From the NCBI RefSeq assembly GCF_003634935.1, contig NZ_RBXO01000001.1, positions 2,257,501 to 2,321,500 on the forward strand: a stretch of DNA of 64,000 bases, given 5' to 3'. The position numbers were made by a program, and so were the translations under genes. This stretch comes from Saccharothrix australiensis (GTDB lineage: Bacteria; Actinomycetota; Actinomycetes; Mycobacteriales; Pseudonocardiaceae). The notes under the pieces were generated by a model. It had not been told where the DNA came from. It saw only the letters and a program-made list of their open reading frames with translations, and ran no database searches. Below, piece by piece: positions 16,249-25,128 of the stretch. Each line of letters opens with the position of its first letter. The stretch's first letter is position 1.

Positions 16249-16962
16249 ATGGCCACATTTCTGCTGGTACACGGCGCCTGGCACAGCGGGCGGAGCTGGG
16301 ACCGCGTGGTTCCGCTGCTGGAATCGGCCGGGCACCGGGTGTTCGCGCCGTCGCTGACCGGTTACGGCGACAAGGCGCACCTGCTGAGCCCCGCGGTCGG
16401 GCTCGGCGCGCACGTCGACGACATCACCGGACTGCTCGACGACGAAGGTCTCGACAACGTCGTGCTCGTCGGGCACAGCTACGCCGGGATGGTCATCTCA
16501 GGGGTCGCCCACCGGGTCCCGGAACGGATCGCGCACCTGGTGTTCCTCGACGCGATGGTTCCCGAGGACGGTGAAACCGCGGTCGACGTCCTCCCCGTCA
16601 CCAAGCAGCTCATCGACCACGCCGTGGACGGCTGGCGGGTGCCGCCGATGCCGGAGCAGCCACCACCGCTCGGCCTGTTCGGGGTCACCGATCCCGACGA
16701 CATCGCCTGGTTGCGCTCGATGCTGTCGGACCAGCCGGTGCGGTGCCTGCTGGAGCCGGTCCGACTGGACAACCCGGCCGCGCGCACGATCCCGCGCACG
16801 CACATCCACTGCGTCGCGGACCGGCCGGCGGGCATCACCCGACGCCCCGTCCCGACCGGCGAACTGGTGCGAGAACTGCCCACCGGCCACGACTGCATGA
16901 TCACCATGCCCGCCGAACTGGTCGAGCTGCTGATCGAGACAGCCTGGCGCCCGAGTCGTTGA
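16249..16962 (+). CDS. alpha/beta hydrolase
   Basis: A 237-residue hydrolase of the compact esterase branch (methylsalicylate esterase/MES-like). The oxyanion start is LLVHGAWHSG (5-14), the nucleophile elbow GHSYAG places serine at 77, and the histidine is in PTGHDCMI near 214. It has no signal peptide, so it is cytosolic. It is divergent from an HxlR regulator, a common arrangement for detoxifying or ester-cleaving enzymes. The substrate cannot be told. Confidence 0.85.
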   Translation: MATFLLVHGAWHSGRSWDRVVPLLESAGHRVFAPSLTGYGDKAHLLSPAVGLGAHVDDITGLLDDEGLDNVVLVGHSYAGMVISGVAHRVPERIAHLVFLDAMVPEDGETAVDVLPVTKQLIDHAVDGWRVPPMPEQPPPLGLFGVTDPDDIAWLRSMLSDQPVRCLLEPVRLDNPAARTIPRTHIHCVADRPAGITRRPVPTGELVRELPTGHDCMITMPAELVELLIETAWRPSR

Positions 16963-17262
16963 TTCGTGGCCACCTCGGGCCCGCAGCGCCGGAAGACGGC
17001 TCAAGGCAGGCCGGCGAGGTTCGCCGACAATCCGAGGCGGTTGCCACCCGCGACACATTTCCTCAAAACGTCACAGCGCGCGTTGCCGAGGTCTGTGCAA
17101 CCGATGCGCGGTCGGCGTTACAGGTTGTGACGTACGGCATAGCCGGTTGGATTACCGTGCGCTGTCATCGATGATCTTCAGCTGCGGGGTGCCCCGGCAC
17201 CTCGCGCGCGCTTCGTGCTCGAGCTGGATGAACGCACGTCACAGGCCCTACAGGGGGAAGCT

Positions 17263-17769
17263 TTGCGCAAACGATCCGGTATGCGGATTTTCGGCGTCGC
17301 GGCCGTTCTGGGAATGGTCGCGGGAGGCGCCGCACTCGTACTCGACAATACACCGTCCGCCGCTGCCGCCGCTGAGGAGACCCAGTCGAGCTTGGTGGAG
17401 ACGTTCGACCACCCCGGTGCGGCGGCCATTGAGGAACGGCGTCATATTCGCCTGAAGAAGGGCGATGGGAACATCATGTTGGTCGAGTGCCGGGCGAACG
17501 CCAATCAGATCCGGGTGGAGAGCACCGCGTTCCTGCCGCCGGAGAACGTCTTCTGCTTCCAGGTCGTCGGTGACAAGGGCTCGCTGACCATGGAGATTCC
17601 CGAGGCGTTCCTGGTGTTCGGCAACGACTACCGCTCGGTGGCCTCGTGGACCACCGACAGCGGCGAGGTGCGGCAGACGGTCGTGGATCGGAAGGACAAG
17701 CCCTTCCCCATCGGGGAAGGTGTCACCGGGAAGCCCGGAGTGCTCATCGAGCTCACGGCCAGCCGCTGA
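17263..17769 (+). CDS. small secreted partner of ALF toxin 1
   Basis: 168 residues from a TTG at 17263, which has GGGGGAAG at proper spacing; the ATG at 17281 is the alternative. A signal or anchor helix (IFGVAAVLGMVAGGAALVL) is followed by an exported domain with two cysteines (LVECRANAN and FCFQVVGD). It is a clear paralogue of the protein at 44027-44548: the shared skeleton is SSL[VI]E-F-PGA, then a GDG[NH] strand, LV[ED]C, and [FY]CF[QR]V. Both sit beside a giant ALF-repeat toxin gene. Here it is upstream on the same strand with a 164-bp gap. Function unknown; an export or surface-assembly partner of the toxin is the main inference. Confidence 0.7.
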   Translation: MRKRSGMRIFGVAAVLGMVAGGAALVLDNTPSAAAAAEETQSSLVETFDHPGAAAIEERRHIRLKKGDGNIMLVECRANANQIRVESTAFLPPENVFCFQVVGDKGSLTMEIPEAFLVFGNDYRSVASWTTDSGEVRQTVVDRKDKPFPIGEGVTGKPGVLIELTASR

Positions 17770-17933
17770 CCACCCACCGACCTGTGGTGGACCGGGCAGC
17801 GGGTCGTCCTCGTCCGCGTGCGGTCCCTTCGGACGCGGGCTATCGGCAGCACGGGTACCTGACGCCGGCCGAGGCTCCACTTGCCGAGGCGGTCGTCCTT
17901 GATGGCGTCCGAGTGAGAGTCTGGGGTGAGGCT

Positions 17934-20900
17934 GTGAAGAAGGTCGGGGTGCGGCTGCTTTGCGCGGCCGTTCTCACCGTGGTGACAGCGGGCTTGGCGG
18001 GTGTTCCCGCGGCGATCGCCGACGAGGGACCGCAACGCACGGATCGTGAGCGGGTCGTCGAGCTGATGCGGGTCGGTGGCCCCGTCGTGGCGCGCACGGC
18101 CGAGGCCGCGCTGCTGTCGTCGGACGCGGCCGTGCGCGAGTACTTGAGAACCGGTGCGAAGACCGCGTCGGAGTTCGACGACCGCATACGGGCGACGCGG
18201 ATCATCGCGATCGGTGGGCGCAAGCTGCGGGAGGCGGCGGGCGCGGCGCTCGCGGGCACGCCGGAGCAACTGCGCGCCTTCCTGGTCGGCGGTTGGCAGG
18301 CGCCGTCCGCGCTGGATCAGCGGGTACGTGTCACGCAGATCATGAGCGCGGGCGGGTCGGTGGTGCGCCGCGAGGCGCAGCGGGCGCTGCTCGGCACGGA
18401 CGACGACAGGGAGACCTTCCTGCTCTCGGGCCAGTTCGCGGCCCGCGAGGTGGACAACCGGCTCAAGGTCACGCAGATCATGAACGCGGGCGGTCCGGAG
18501 GTCCGGCGCACCGCCGAGGTCGCGCTCGCCGGTACCGGCGAGGACGTGCTGGACTACCTCGAAGTCGGCCGGCACGTGGCGCGCGAGCGCGACCAGGAGA
18601 CGCTGACCATCGTCCAACTCGTCGACTTGGCCAAGGAAGCGGGCGCCACGGCCGCGGTCGAGACCGAGCGGGCGAAAGAAGCGTCCGAGCAGGCCGTGCA
18701 GGCGTCCGCGCTCGCCAAGGAGGCCGCGGAACGCGCCGCGCGGGAGACGGCCGCCGCCAAGGACGACGCCGAGCGCGCGTCCGCGGCGGCAGGGCGGGCG
18801 GCGGACGCAGCCGCCGGTGCCGCGAAGGCCGCGGAGGTGGCCATCGGTGCGGCGTCGGCGGCGAACAACGCGGCTCGCGTCGCGGCCAACGCGGCTGCCC
18901 GTGCCGCCAGTGCCGCGGTGCTGGCGGGCAATGCCGCGGCCGCCGCGTACCAGGCGGCGTCCGACGCGGCGACCAACCAGCAGGACGCCCAGCAGGCGCG
19001 TGAGGCGGCGGAACGCGCGCGGGACGTGGCCAGGGCGGCGAAGCTGGCCTCTGACGCGGCGCAGGCCGCAGGTGACGCGGCGGGCGCTTCCGGCAACGCC
19101 GCCAACGCCGCCGCCGCGGCCGCGACCAACGCCGATCGAGCCGCTGCCGCCGCCGCGGAAGCGGGCAACCAGGCCGGCATCGCGGACAGCGAGGCCGACC
19201 GTGCCAGGCAAGCCGCGGCTCGGGCGCACAACTACGCCCAGATCGCGACCCGTGCGGCGAGCGACGCGAACGGGTTGGCGAGCCGGGCCGCACAGGCCGC
19301 GTACGAGGCGCGGGACGCGGCCCGATCGGCGGCCGCGCACGCGGAGAACGCCGCTGCGGCCGCCGAGGAAGCCGCGGACCACGCCGGCGAGGCCGCCGAC
19401 GCGGCGCGTCGGGCAACCGACGCCGCGAACAACGCGACCACCGCGGCGAACACCGCGACGTCGGCGGCGCTCAAGGCCAAGGACGTCGAGGCCGCGGCCC
19501 GCGAGGCGGACCGCGTGCGCTTGGCCACGACGACCGCCGTGCTGAAGACCGAGGCGGTCGAGGCGAGGGCGGAGCACGACGCGCAGCCGGTCGAACCCGC
19601 GTGGGACGACCCCGAGGACACCCGGATCACCGCGCGGACCCGTCAGCTGATCGCCGAGGCGACGGCCCCGGACGCGGTCCGGGAGGTGCGGGTCGCCAAG
19701 GGTCGCCAAGCCGCCGCCCAGCTCACCCGCACCGGCGGCGCCTGGACCAGGGAGGCCGCCTTCAACGCGTTGGGCGGCACCGAGGAAGAGGTGTTCGAGT
19801 GGCTCTCCCGGCAGAGGGCCGCCGCCGCTGAGCACGACGACCGCACGCGGGTCGAGCAGCTGCGCAACACCTCGGACAAACCGGCGCTGCGCACCGCGGC
19901 CGAGGCCGCGGCGCGGGGTGACGGCGCGGCGGTCCGCGAGTTCCTGCGGACGCAGCACTACGAGGGCAAGTACGTCGACGACCGGGTCAAGATCGCGCAG
20001 ATCATGAACACCGGGGGCTCCGCGACACGTGCCGCGGCGCAGAAGGCGTTGGAGGGGACCGAACACGACCAACACGTGTTCCTCCGCACCGGGCAGTTCG
20101 CCGCGCGCCAGCAGGACGAGCGCGTCGCGGCGGCCCAGTCGCTGGACACGTCCCCGGACACCCTCACCGAGGTCGGCGCGGCGGCGGAGGTCGCACTGGC
20201 CGGTCCACCGTCCTCCGTCACGCGGTTCCTCCAGGTCGGCCTGGTCCAGGCGCAGCGGCGTGACCAGGACGCCGCGACGCACGCGGCACGTGTGAAGGGC
20301 TACGTGGCCGACGCGGCCCAGATCGCCGCGACCGCCCAGTCACAGGCGGCGGAGGCCCAGCGGGTGGCCGCGGTGGCCCGCCAGGCCGCGGCGGAGGCCG
20401 AGCACCACGCCCGGCAGGCGAAGGAATCCGCCGACCTGGCGGCGGGGTACGCGCGTGAGGCGAACCAGTCCGCCGAGGACGCTCAGCGGTCGGCGGAGCA
20501 GGCGGCCGCGTCGGCCAAGGCGGCCCGCGACGCCGAGGCGTCCGCCGCCGCGGCCGCACGGCAGGCGGCCGGTTCCGCGGCGTCGGCCACGGCGTCGGCC
20601 CACCAGGCGCGCGGCTACGCCGATGACGCGGCGGCCCTCGCCCGCGCCGCGCGGGCGTTGGCGGACATGGCGGGCCTCGACGCCAAGGCCGCGGCTGCGG
20701 CGGCGTCCGAGGCGTGGCAGGCATCGATCGACCTCCAGCGCCGTGAGAACGAGGACATCCGCCCGGGTGAGAACGCCCCGGCGATCGACGTGAGGGAGTA
20801 CGGCAACTCCACGATCCTGATCAAGGGTCACGACGGCACCTGCTTCCTCAACGGCATCCAGCTCCCGCGCAACCTCGGCGGCTCGTGCGAACAGCTCGCG

Positions 20901-21551
20901 GAAGCTTTCGACGCGATGCTCGGCGACAACGCCATGTTCATCCAGTTCGAGGAGCTCAGGGGGCAGGACGACGCGCCCGCCCGACTCCTGAAGCTGTACT
21001 GCGGCAGCCGCGGCAACCTGTGCGGCCCGGACCTCACGAACATGCTGAAGGACTACAAGAAGGCCAGGATGATCCTGCCGGAGATGGGCGGCCCCGTCGG
21101 CGTTCCGGGCAGGATCGGTGGCGCGGCGGGCAGGGTGCCGAAGATCGCGGAACTCGCCAGGGGCAGCAGCCTGGTCAAGGTCGGTGACTTCCTCGACGAC
21201 CTGAAAGCCTTCCAGCACTACGCCAAGCACGTCCAGGGCGTCATCCTGAAGAACGGGAAGTCGACGGTCAAGGCGGGCGGTCCGGACATGCCCGAGTTCG
21301 GCTCGTTCGCCGAGTACCGCACAGCGGCACGTGCGATGTTGGGTGGCGGTAAGCCCGAGCACGTCCTGGAGGGCGTGCGCAAGACCGACTGGTCCACCTG
21401 GCGGCTCGACCCCAACACCGGCATCATCGGGAGCAGGAGCAAGGACGGCGTGATCACGACTTTCTTCCGACCGACCGACCCCGCGGGTAAGGTCCCGCAG
21501 AAGGACTACGCCTACCAGTACTTCGTCAACGAGATCAACCGGACGAAATGA
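17934..21551 (+). CDS. ALF-repeat polymorphic toxin 1
   Basis: 1205 residues from a GTG with GGGTGAGG upstream. Order: signal peptide; ALF repeats about 32-222 (units ending in forms like ALAGTPEQLRAFL); an alanine-rich coiled coil 226-545; a second ALF block 559-780; a second coil 783-936; and a unique C-terminal region 942-1205. The last 110 residues begin HYAKHVQG and continue EFGSFAEYRTAARAM to VITTFFRPTDPAG, a layout I associate with BECR-fold (barnase/EndoU/colicin-like) ribonuclease toxins, with histidines and TFFRP as candidate active residues; this is an inference. There is no Hint domain, unlike its paralogue. The stop overlaps the next gene by ATGA. Probably a secreted antibacterial toxin of the polymorphic class. 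Confidence 0.78.
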   Translation: MKKVGVRLLCAAVLTVVTAGLAGVPAAIADEGPQRTDRERVVELMRVGGPVVARTAEAALLSSDAAVREYLRTGAKTASEFDDRIRATRIIAIGGRKLREAAGAALAGTPEQLRAFLVGGWQAPSALDQRVRVTQIMSAGGSVVRREAQRALLGTDDDRETFLLSGQFAAREVDNRLKVTQIMNAGGPEVRRTAEVALAGTGEDVLDYLEVGRHVARERDQETLTIVQLVDLAKEAGATAAVETERAKEASEQAVQASALAKEAAERAARETAAAKDDAERASAAAGRAADAAAGAAKAAEVAIGAASAANNAARVAANAAARAASAAVLAGNAAAAAYQAASDAATNQQDAQQAREAAERARDVARAAKLASDAAQAAGDAAGASGNAANAAAAAATNADRAAAAAAEAGNQAGIADSEADRARQAAARAHNYAQIATRAASDANGLASRAAQAAYEARDAARSAAAHAENAAAAAEEAADHAGEAADAARRATDAANNATTAANTATSAALKAKDVEAAAREADRVRLATTTAVLKTEAVEARAEHDAQPVEPAWDDPEDTRITARTRQLIAEATAPDAVREVRVAKGRQAAAQLTRTGGAWTREAAFNALGGTEEEVFEWLSRQRAAAAEHDDRTRVEQLRNTSDKPALRTAAEAAARGDGAAVREFLRTQHYEGKYVDDRVKIAQIMNTGGSATRAAAQKALEGTEHDQHVFLRTGQFAARQQDERVAAAQSLDTSPDTLTEVGAAAEVALAGPPSSVTRFLQVGLVQAQRRDQDAATHAARVKGYVADAAQIAATAQSQAAEAQRVAAVARQAAAEAEHHARQAKESADLAAGYAREANQSAEDAQRSAEQAAASAKAARDAEASAAAAARQAAGSAASATASAHQARGYADDAAALARAARALADMAGLDAKAAAAAASEAWQASIDLQRRENEDIRPGENAPAIDVREYGNSTILIKGHDGTCFLNGIQLPRNLGGSCEQLAEAFDAMLGDNAMFIQFEELRGQDDAPARLLKLYCGSRGNLCGPDLTNMLKDYKKARMILPEMGGPVGVPGRIGGAAGRVPKIAELARGSSLVKVGDFLDDLKAFQHYAKHVQGVILKNGKSTVKAGGPDMPEFGSFAEYRTAARAMLGGGKPEHVLEGVRKTDWSTWRLDPNTGIIGSRSKDGVITTFFRPTDPAGKVPQKDYAYQYFVNEINRTK

Positions 21552-21868
21552 CCACGTCGAACAGCCTGCTGGAGCAGTGGGAGCAGTTCGTGCAGCTCGT
21601 CGAGGAGTCCTACGACGACAACATCGACGAGTACCACTTCGACCTGCGCGTGCGGGACGCGTTGGAGACCGCGGTGTCCTCCGACACCGAACCCGAGTGG
21701 GTGATGGAGAAGCTGTCGTCACTGGACGAGCGGTTCCGCGCGTTGCTGCGGCCGGAACCGGTGCGTGACGACGTGCCGTGGTGGCGAGGTCGCGTTCCGC
21801 GCTACGCGGGAGAGGAACTCGCTGCCGCGTTCCGGCAGTGGTACGGGGTCGAGGTCGAGGTGCGCTGA
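21548..21868 (+). CDS. putative immunity protein for ALF toxin 1
   Basis: A 106-residue, acidic, leucine-rich helical protein with no signal peptide and no family I recognise. Its ATG overlaps the toxin stop codon (ATGA at 21548-21551), the usual position for the immunity gene of a polymorphic toxin. The opening helix LLEQWEQFVQLVEE and repeated Glu/Asp stretches fit a cytosolic binder of a basic nuclease domain. The role is from context only. Confidence 0.6.
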   Translation: MTTSNSLLEQWEQFVQLVEESYDDNIDEYHFDLRVRDALETAVSSDTEPEWVMEKLSSLDERFRALLRPEPVRDDVPWWRGRVPRYAGEELAAAFRQWYGVEVEVR

Positions 21869-21880
21869 CGCCGGCCGGCA

Positions 21881-21923
21881 GCGGTTCGCCCCCGGGGGAG
21901 GAATCCCACCGGGGGCGAACCGC
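21881..21923. terminator. perfect 15-bp hairpin terminator
   Basis: GCGGTTCGCCCCCGG pairs without mismatch with CCGGGGGCGAACCGC across a 13-nt loop. It lies 13 bp after the immunity gene stop and before the convergent GMC oxidoreductase gene, so it can serve both strands. Confidence 0.8.
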
Positions 21924-22016
21924 TTCCGTGCCGACGGGCGGCTGGACCGCTCGATCCTGCCGGGTTGGAGTCGCGGGTGGGAGCTGTGTGTCGACCGCCA
22001 CCGACTCGTCGACGTG

Positions 22017-23516
22017 TCAGGAGAAGTGGGGGCCTTTCGACAGGAGGCGGTCCATGCACCGCTCCGCCAAGGCGGTGATGGTCCACGAGGGGTTGCAGCA
22101 GCCCGTGGAGCCGGGGATCAGCGCGGAGTCGACGACGTGGAGGCCGGGGTGGTCGTGCACGCGCCCGGCCTGGTCGCAGACCGGCCCGATGACGGCGCCG
22201 CCGAGTGGGTGGAGGGTCAGCGGGTAGGTGGCGGTGAGGTCGGCCGCGACACCGCCGCCGGCGTCGGTCAACCTGGCGACGGCAGCCCGGACAGCTCGTC
22301 CGGCGCCGCGGTCGGCGGCCCTCGGCCACGTCAGCCGGACCCTGCCGGTCCCGGATTCGTACCGGAACGCGCCGCGACCGTCGGACAGGCCCATGCAGCC
22401 CAGCAGCGCGCTCCTGGTTTCGACCCCGAAGGGCAGCGGGACGTGCTGCACGGTGACCGGCGTCGGGGACGACTCCCAGTCGTGCGCTCCCACGCACGCG
22501 GGTCCGCCCTGGTGGGGCAGGGTCGAGTAGGGCAGCAAGGCGCGCAGGTGGATACGGTCCCCGTTGTCGCCCCAGTGCTCGCCGACCTCATCGGGCAGAT
22601 CGGGAAGTGCCCGCGTCGCCTTCGCGCGCACCAGCAGCTCGGATGTGCCGACCGAGCCGGCGGCCAGGAACACCGCGTCGGTGGTCACCTCGACGTGCTC
22701 CAGGACGGTGCCGTCGGTGGCGATCCGGTCGCACGTGAGGGTGTAGCGGCGGCCGGTGCCGCCGGTGAGCTCCCGGACGACGTGGAGGGGAGCGACCTCG
22801 CACAACCCCGTGGCTTCCGCGGCGGCCAGATAGGTCTTGTCCACGGAGTGCCGAGCGTCGTTGTTCACCCCGCAGTGGACCTCGCCCCGGGTGGACCAGG
22901 GTGGCAGCCCTCCGGAGAGTTCCCTGCGCACGACGTCCCAGTCCACCGGCTGCGGGATCCGGAAGGTCCGCAAGCCCGCTTCGCGCGCGTCGGCCAGGAA
23001 CCTCCGGCTCGACGTGTACCGCTCGTGGCGCAGGACGTCGTCGGGGATGGGGGAGAGCCGCAGGGCGGCCGCCGCCCGCGGGTAGTAGGTCAGGTCCATC
23101 TCCTCGAAGTCGACGCCGGAGGGCATGACCCGGCCGAACAACTCCTCGCTGGGACGGATGGACGCCCCGCCGTAGTGCAGCGAGCCCCCGCCGACGCCTG
23201 CTCCGCACAGGACGCGTATCCCGCGTCCGACGACCTTCTCCACCAGACCTGCGTATCGCGGCAGCAGTACCGGCCGCGTGCCGTGCGTCGGGGGCGTGCG
23301 CGCCGACCAGCGCATCCGGCGGTCCGGCCGCCACAGCCGGGGGAACGGGTCGCCCGCCGGTCCACCGCGCCAACGCCGACCGCGTTCCAGCACGAGGGTG
23401 GCCACGCCGGCCTCGGCGAGGCGCAGGGCGGCGACCGCTCCGCCGAACCCGCTGCCCACGACGACCGCCTGGCGGTGTTCCTGCCGGACGGGTGTCCTGC
23501 CTGCCGGGCGCGCCAT
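22017..23516 (-). CDS. GMC oxidoreductase, cholesterol oxidase-like
   Basis: 499 residues from the ATG at 23516, with CGAGGAG upstream. FAD-binding GSGFGG in the first strand, a GAGVGGGSLHYGG motif after the first helix pair, and the C-terminal motifs HPLGG and NPSWTITALAE are all as in actinobacterial cholesterol oxidase/choline dehydrogenase-type GMC enzymes. There is no twin-arginine or Sec signal, so it is probably cytosolic. It diverges from a WS/DGAT acyltransferase with a 241-bp gap and is next to a lipid/polyketide region. It likely oxidises an alcohol to a ketone or aldehyde; steroid use is not shown. Confidence 0.82.
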   Translation of the reverse strand: MARPAGRTPVRQEHRQAVVVGSGFGGAVAALRLAEAGVATLVLERGRRWRGGPAGDPFPRLWRPDRRMRWSARTPPTHGTRPVLLPRYAGLVEKVVGRGIRVLCGAGVGGGSLHYGGASIRPSEELFGRVMPSGVDFEEMDLTYYPRAAAALRLSPIPDDVLRHERYTSSRRFLADAREAGLRTFRIPQPVDWDVVRRELSGGLPPWSTRGEVHCGVNNDARHSVDKTYLAAAEATGLCEVAPLHVVRELTGGTGRRYTLTCDRIATDGTVLEHVEVTTDAVFLAAGSVGTSELLVRAKATRALPDLPDEVGEHWGDNGDRIHLRALLPYSTLPHQGGPACVGAHDWESSPTPVTVQHVPLPFGVETRSALLGCMGLSDGRGAFRYESGTGRVRLTWPRAADRGAGRAVRAAVARLTDAGGGVAADLTATYPLTLHPLGGAVIGPVCDQAGRVHDHPGLHVVDSALIPGSTGCCNPSWTITALAERCMDRLLSKGPHFS

Positions 23517-23757
23517 CACAGCTCCTCGAGTCGTCGGGGGCACCGGTCCGCACCGGCGGCCGCACGGTCGCACCGATGGGTCCATCCCGTCACACTCGCG
23601 GGCCTCCGGCAACAGTGCCCAACGTCCCGGACACCGCGACGGGGGCCTGCTCCGCCCGGAGTGCCCCGAAGGTCCCGGGGCGAAGTGCCGGTGGCCGCAG
23701 GCGGGGGTGTTCCCGACAATCGGGTGGATGTCCACGGGGGTCCCGAATCGAGGTCCC

Positions 23758-25128
23758 ATGCCGACACCTCCCGCCGATCCGCCGTCCTGGGTCGCCGAAC
23801 CCCGGATGAGCGAGATGGAGACGATGTTCTGGCGCGGTGAGACCGATCCCCGCATCCGCGTCACCGTTCTCGCGGTCGAGGTGCTGGACCGCGCGCCGGA
23901 CTGGGAGCGCCTGGTGCGTCGACACGAGCTGACCAGCCGACTGGTGCCGAGACTGCGCCAACGGGTCGTCGAACCGCCGTTGCGGCTGGGTCGGCCCTGG
24001 TGGCGGGACGACCCGCTCTTCGACCTGGCGCACCACCTGCGCCGGGTTCGCTTGCCGGCGCCGGGCGCGACGCGGCAGCTCCTCGACCTGGCCGGGACCG
24101 CGGCTTCGGCGCCGTTCGACCGCACGCGACCGCTGTGGGAAGCGATCCTCGTGGAAGGGCTCGACGGGGACCGCGCCGCGTACGTGCTCAAGCTGCACCA
24201 CAGCCTGTGCGACGGCATCGGCGCGGCCCAGCTCGCGGCGGTGCTGCACGAAGCGGCGACGCCCGACCACCCCGTCGGTCCCATCCGGCACCCCGAACCG
24301 CCCGCCGCCGACGGCGCGGTGTCGGAGAGGGCCCGCGCCGCGAAGCTGCTCTCCGCGGTCCTCGGGGCCCCGCGTTCCGCGCACGCCGTGCTCAAGGCCA
24401 CCGTGCTGCCCGCCGCCGCACCGTCCCCCCTGCTGAGCGGGCGGAGCAGGACCCGGTCCCTCAGCACCATGACCCTGCCGACAGCGGACCTGCGCGCGGT
24501 GGGCAGAGCGGTCGGCGGCTCGATGAACGACGCCTACCTCGCGCTCCTGCTCGGCGCGTTCGGCCGCTACCACGAGCACTTCGGCGTCCGGCGCGCGGAG
24601 TTGCCGGTCCTCATGCCGATCAGCACCCGCACCGCGAGGTCCGCGCTCGGCGGCAACCAGTTCGCGAGCCACCGCCTGGCCGGCCCGATGTGCGGTGCGG
24701 GTTTCGCCGAACGCGTCCGGCTCGTGCGCGCGGCGGTCGCGGCGGTGCGCGGCGGCACGGCGCTGGGCGCGTTGGGGGTGCTGGCCCGTTGTGCCACGCC
24801 GCTGCCCGCGCCGGTCATCGCGGCGGCCGAGAAGATGCTGTTCCGGGGCAACGACCTGATCGCGTCGAACTTCCCCGGCACGCCCGAGCGCGTCCGGCTG
24901 GCCGGCGCCCTGGTCGAGGCGGTGTACCCGTTCGCGCCCGTGGTGCTCGGAGCGGCGAACGCGGTGCTGGTCTCCTATGCCGCCAACTGCCACATCGGGG
25001 TGAACCTCGATCCGGCGGCGATCAGGGAACCCCTGCTGCTCATGGAGTTCCTCCACCGGGAGTGGGAGGAGGCGCGGGAGCGGTTCGGCCGCGCGGGGTC
25101 GTCACGGGGTGCAGGCCCGCAGGGGTGA
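23758..25128 (+). CDS. WS/DGAT acyltransferase
   Basis: 456 residues of the wax ester synthase/diacylglycerol acyltransferase family. The catalytic HHxxxDG is LHHSLCDG (H147, H148, D152, G153); the second conserved region is near SMNDAYLALLLGA, and NFPGTPERV plus YPFAPVV fit the C-terminal domain. These enzymes join an acyl-CoA to an alcohol or diacylglycerol. The ATG at 23758 has GAGG in front; an ATG 30 bp upstream is weaker. Its 3' end overlaps the convergent PKS gene by 27 bp. With an alcohol/aldehyde-handling set around it, a wax-type ester is a possible product, as inference. Confidence 0.85.
   Translation: MPTPPADPPSWVAEPRMSEMETMFWRGETDPRIRVTVLAVEVLDRAPDWERLVRRHELTSRLVPRLRQRVVEPPLRLGRPWWRDDPLFDLAHHLRRVRLPAPGATRQLLDLAGTAASAPFDRTRPLWEAILVEGLDGDRAAYVLKLHHSLCDGIGAAQLAAVLHEAATPDHPVGPIRHPEPPAADGAVSERARAAKLLSAVLGAPRSAHAVLKATVLPAAAPSPLLSGRSRTRSLSTMTLPTADLRAVGRAVGGSMNDAYLALLLGAFGRYHEHFGVRRAELPVLMPISTRTARSALGGNQFASHRLAGPMCGAGFAERVRLVRAAVAAVRGGTALGALGVLARCATPLPAPVIAAAEKMLFRGNDLIASNFPGTPERVRLAGALVEAVYPFAPVVLGAANAVLVSYAANCHIGVNLDPAAIREPLLLMEFLHREWEEARERFGRAGSSRGAGPQG

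Noticed and set aside
17628-20282. A long minus-strand frame across ALF toxin 1
   Set aside because: Same reason: mirror of GCC/GCG alanine codons, Arg/Gly-rich product, no ribosome site.
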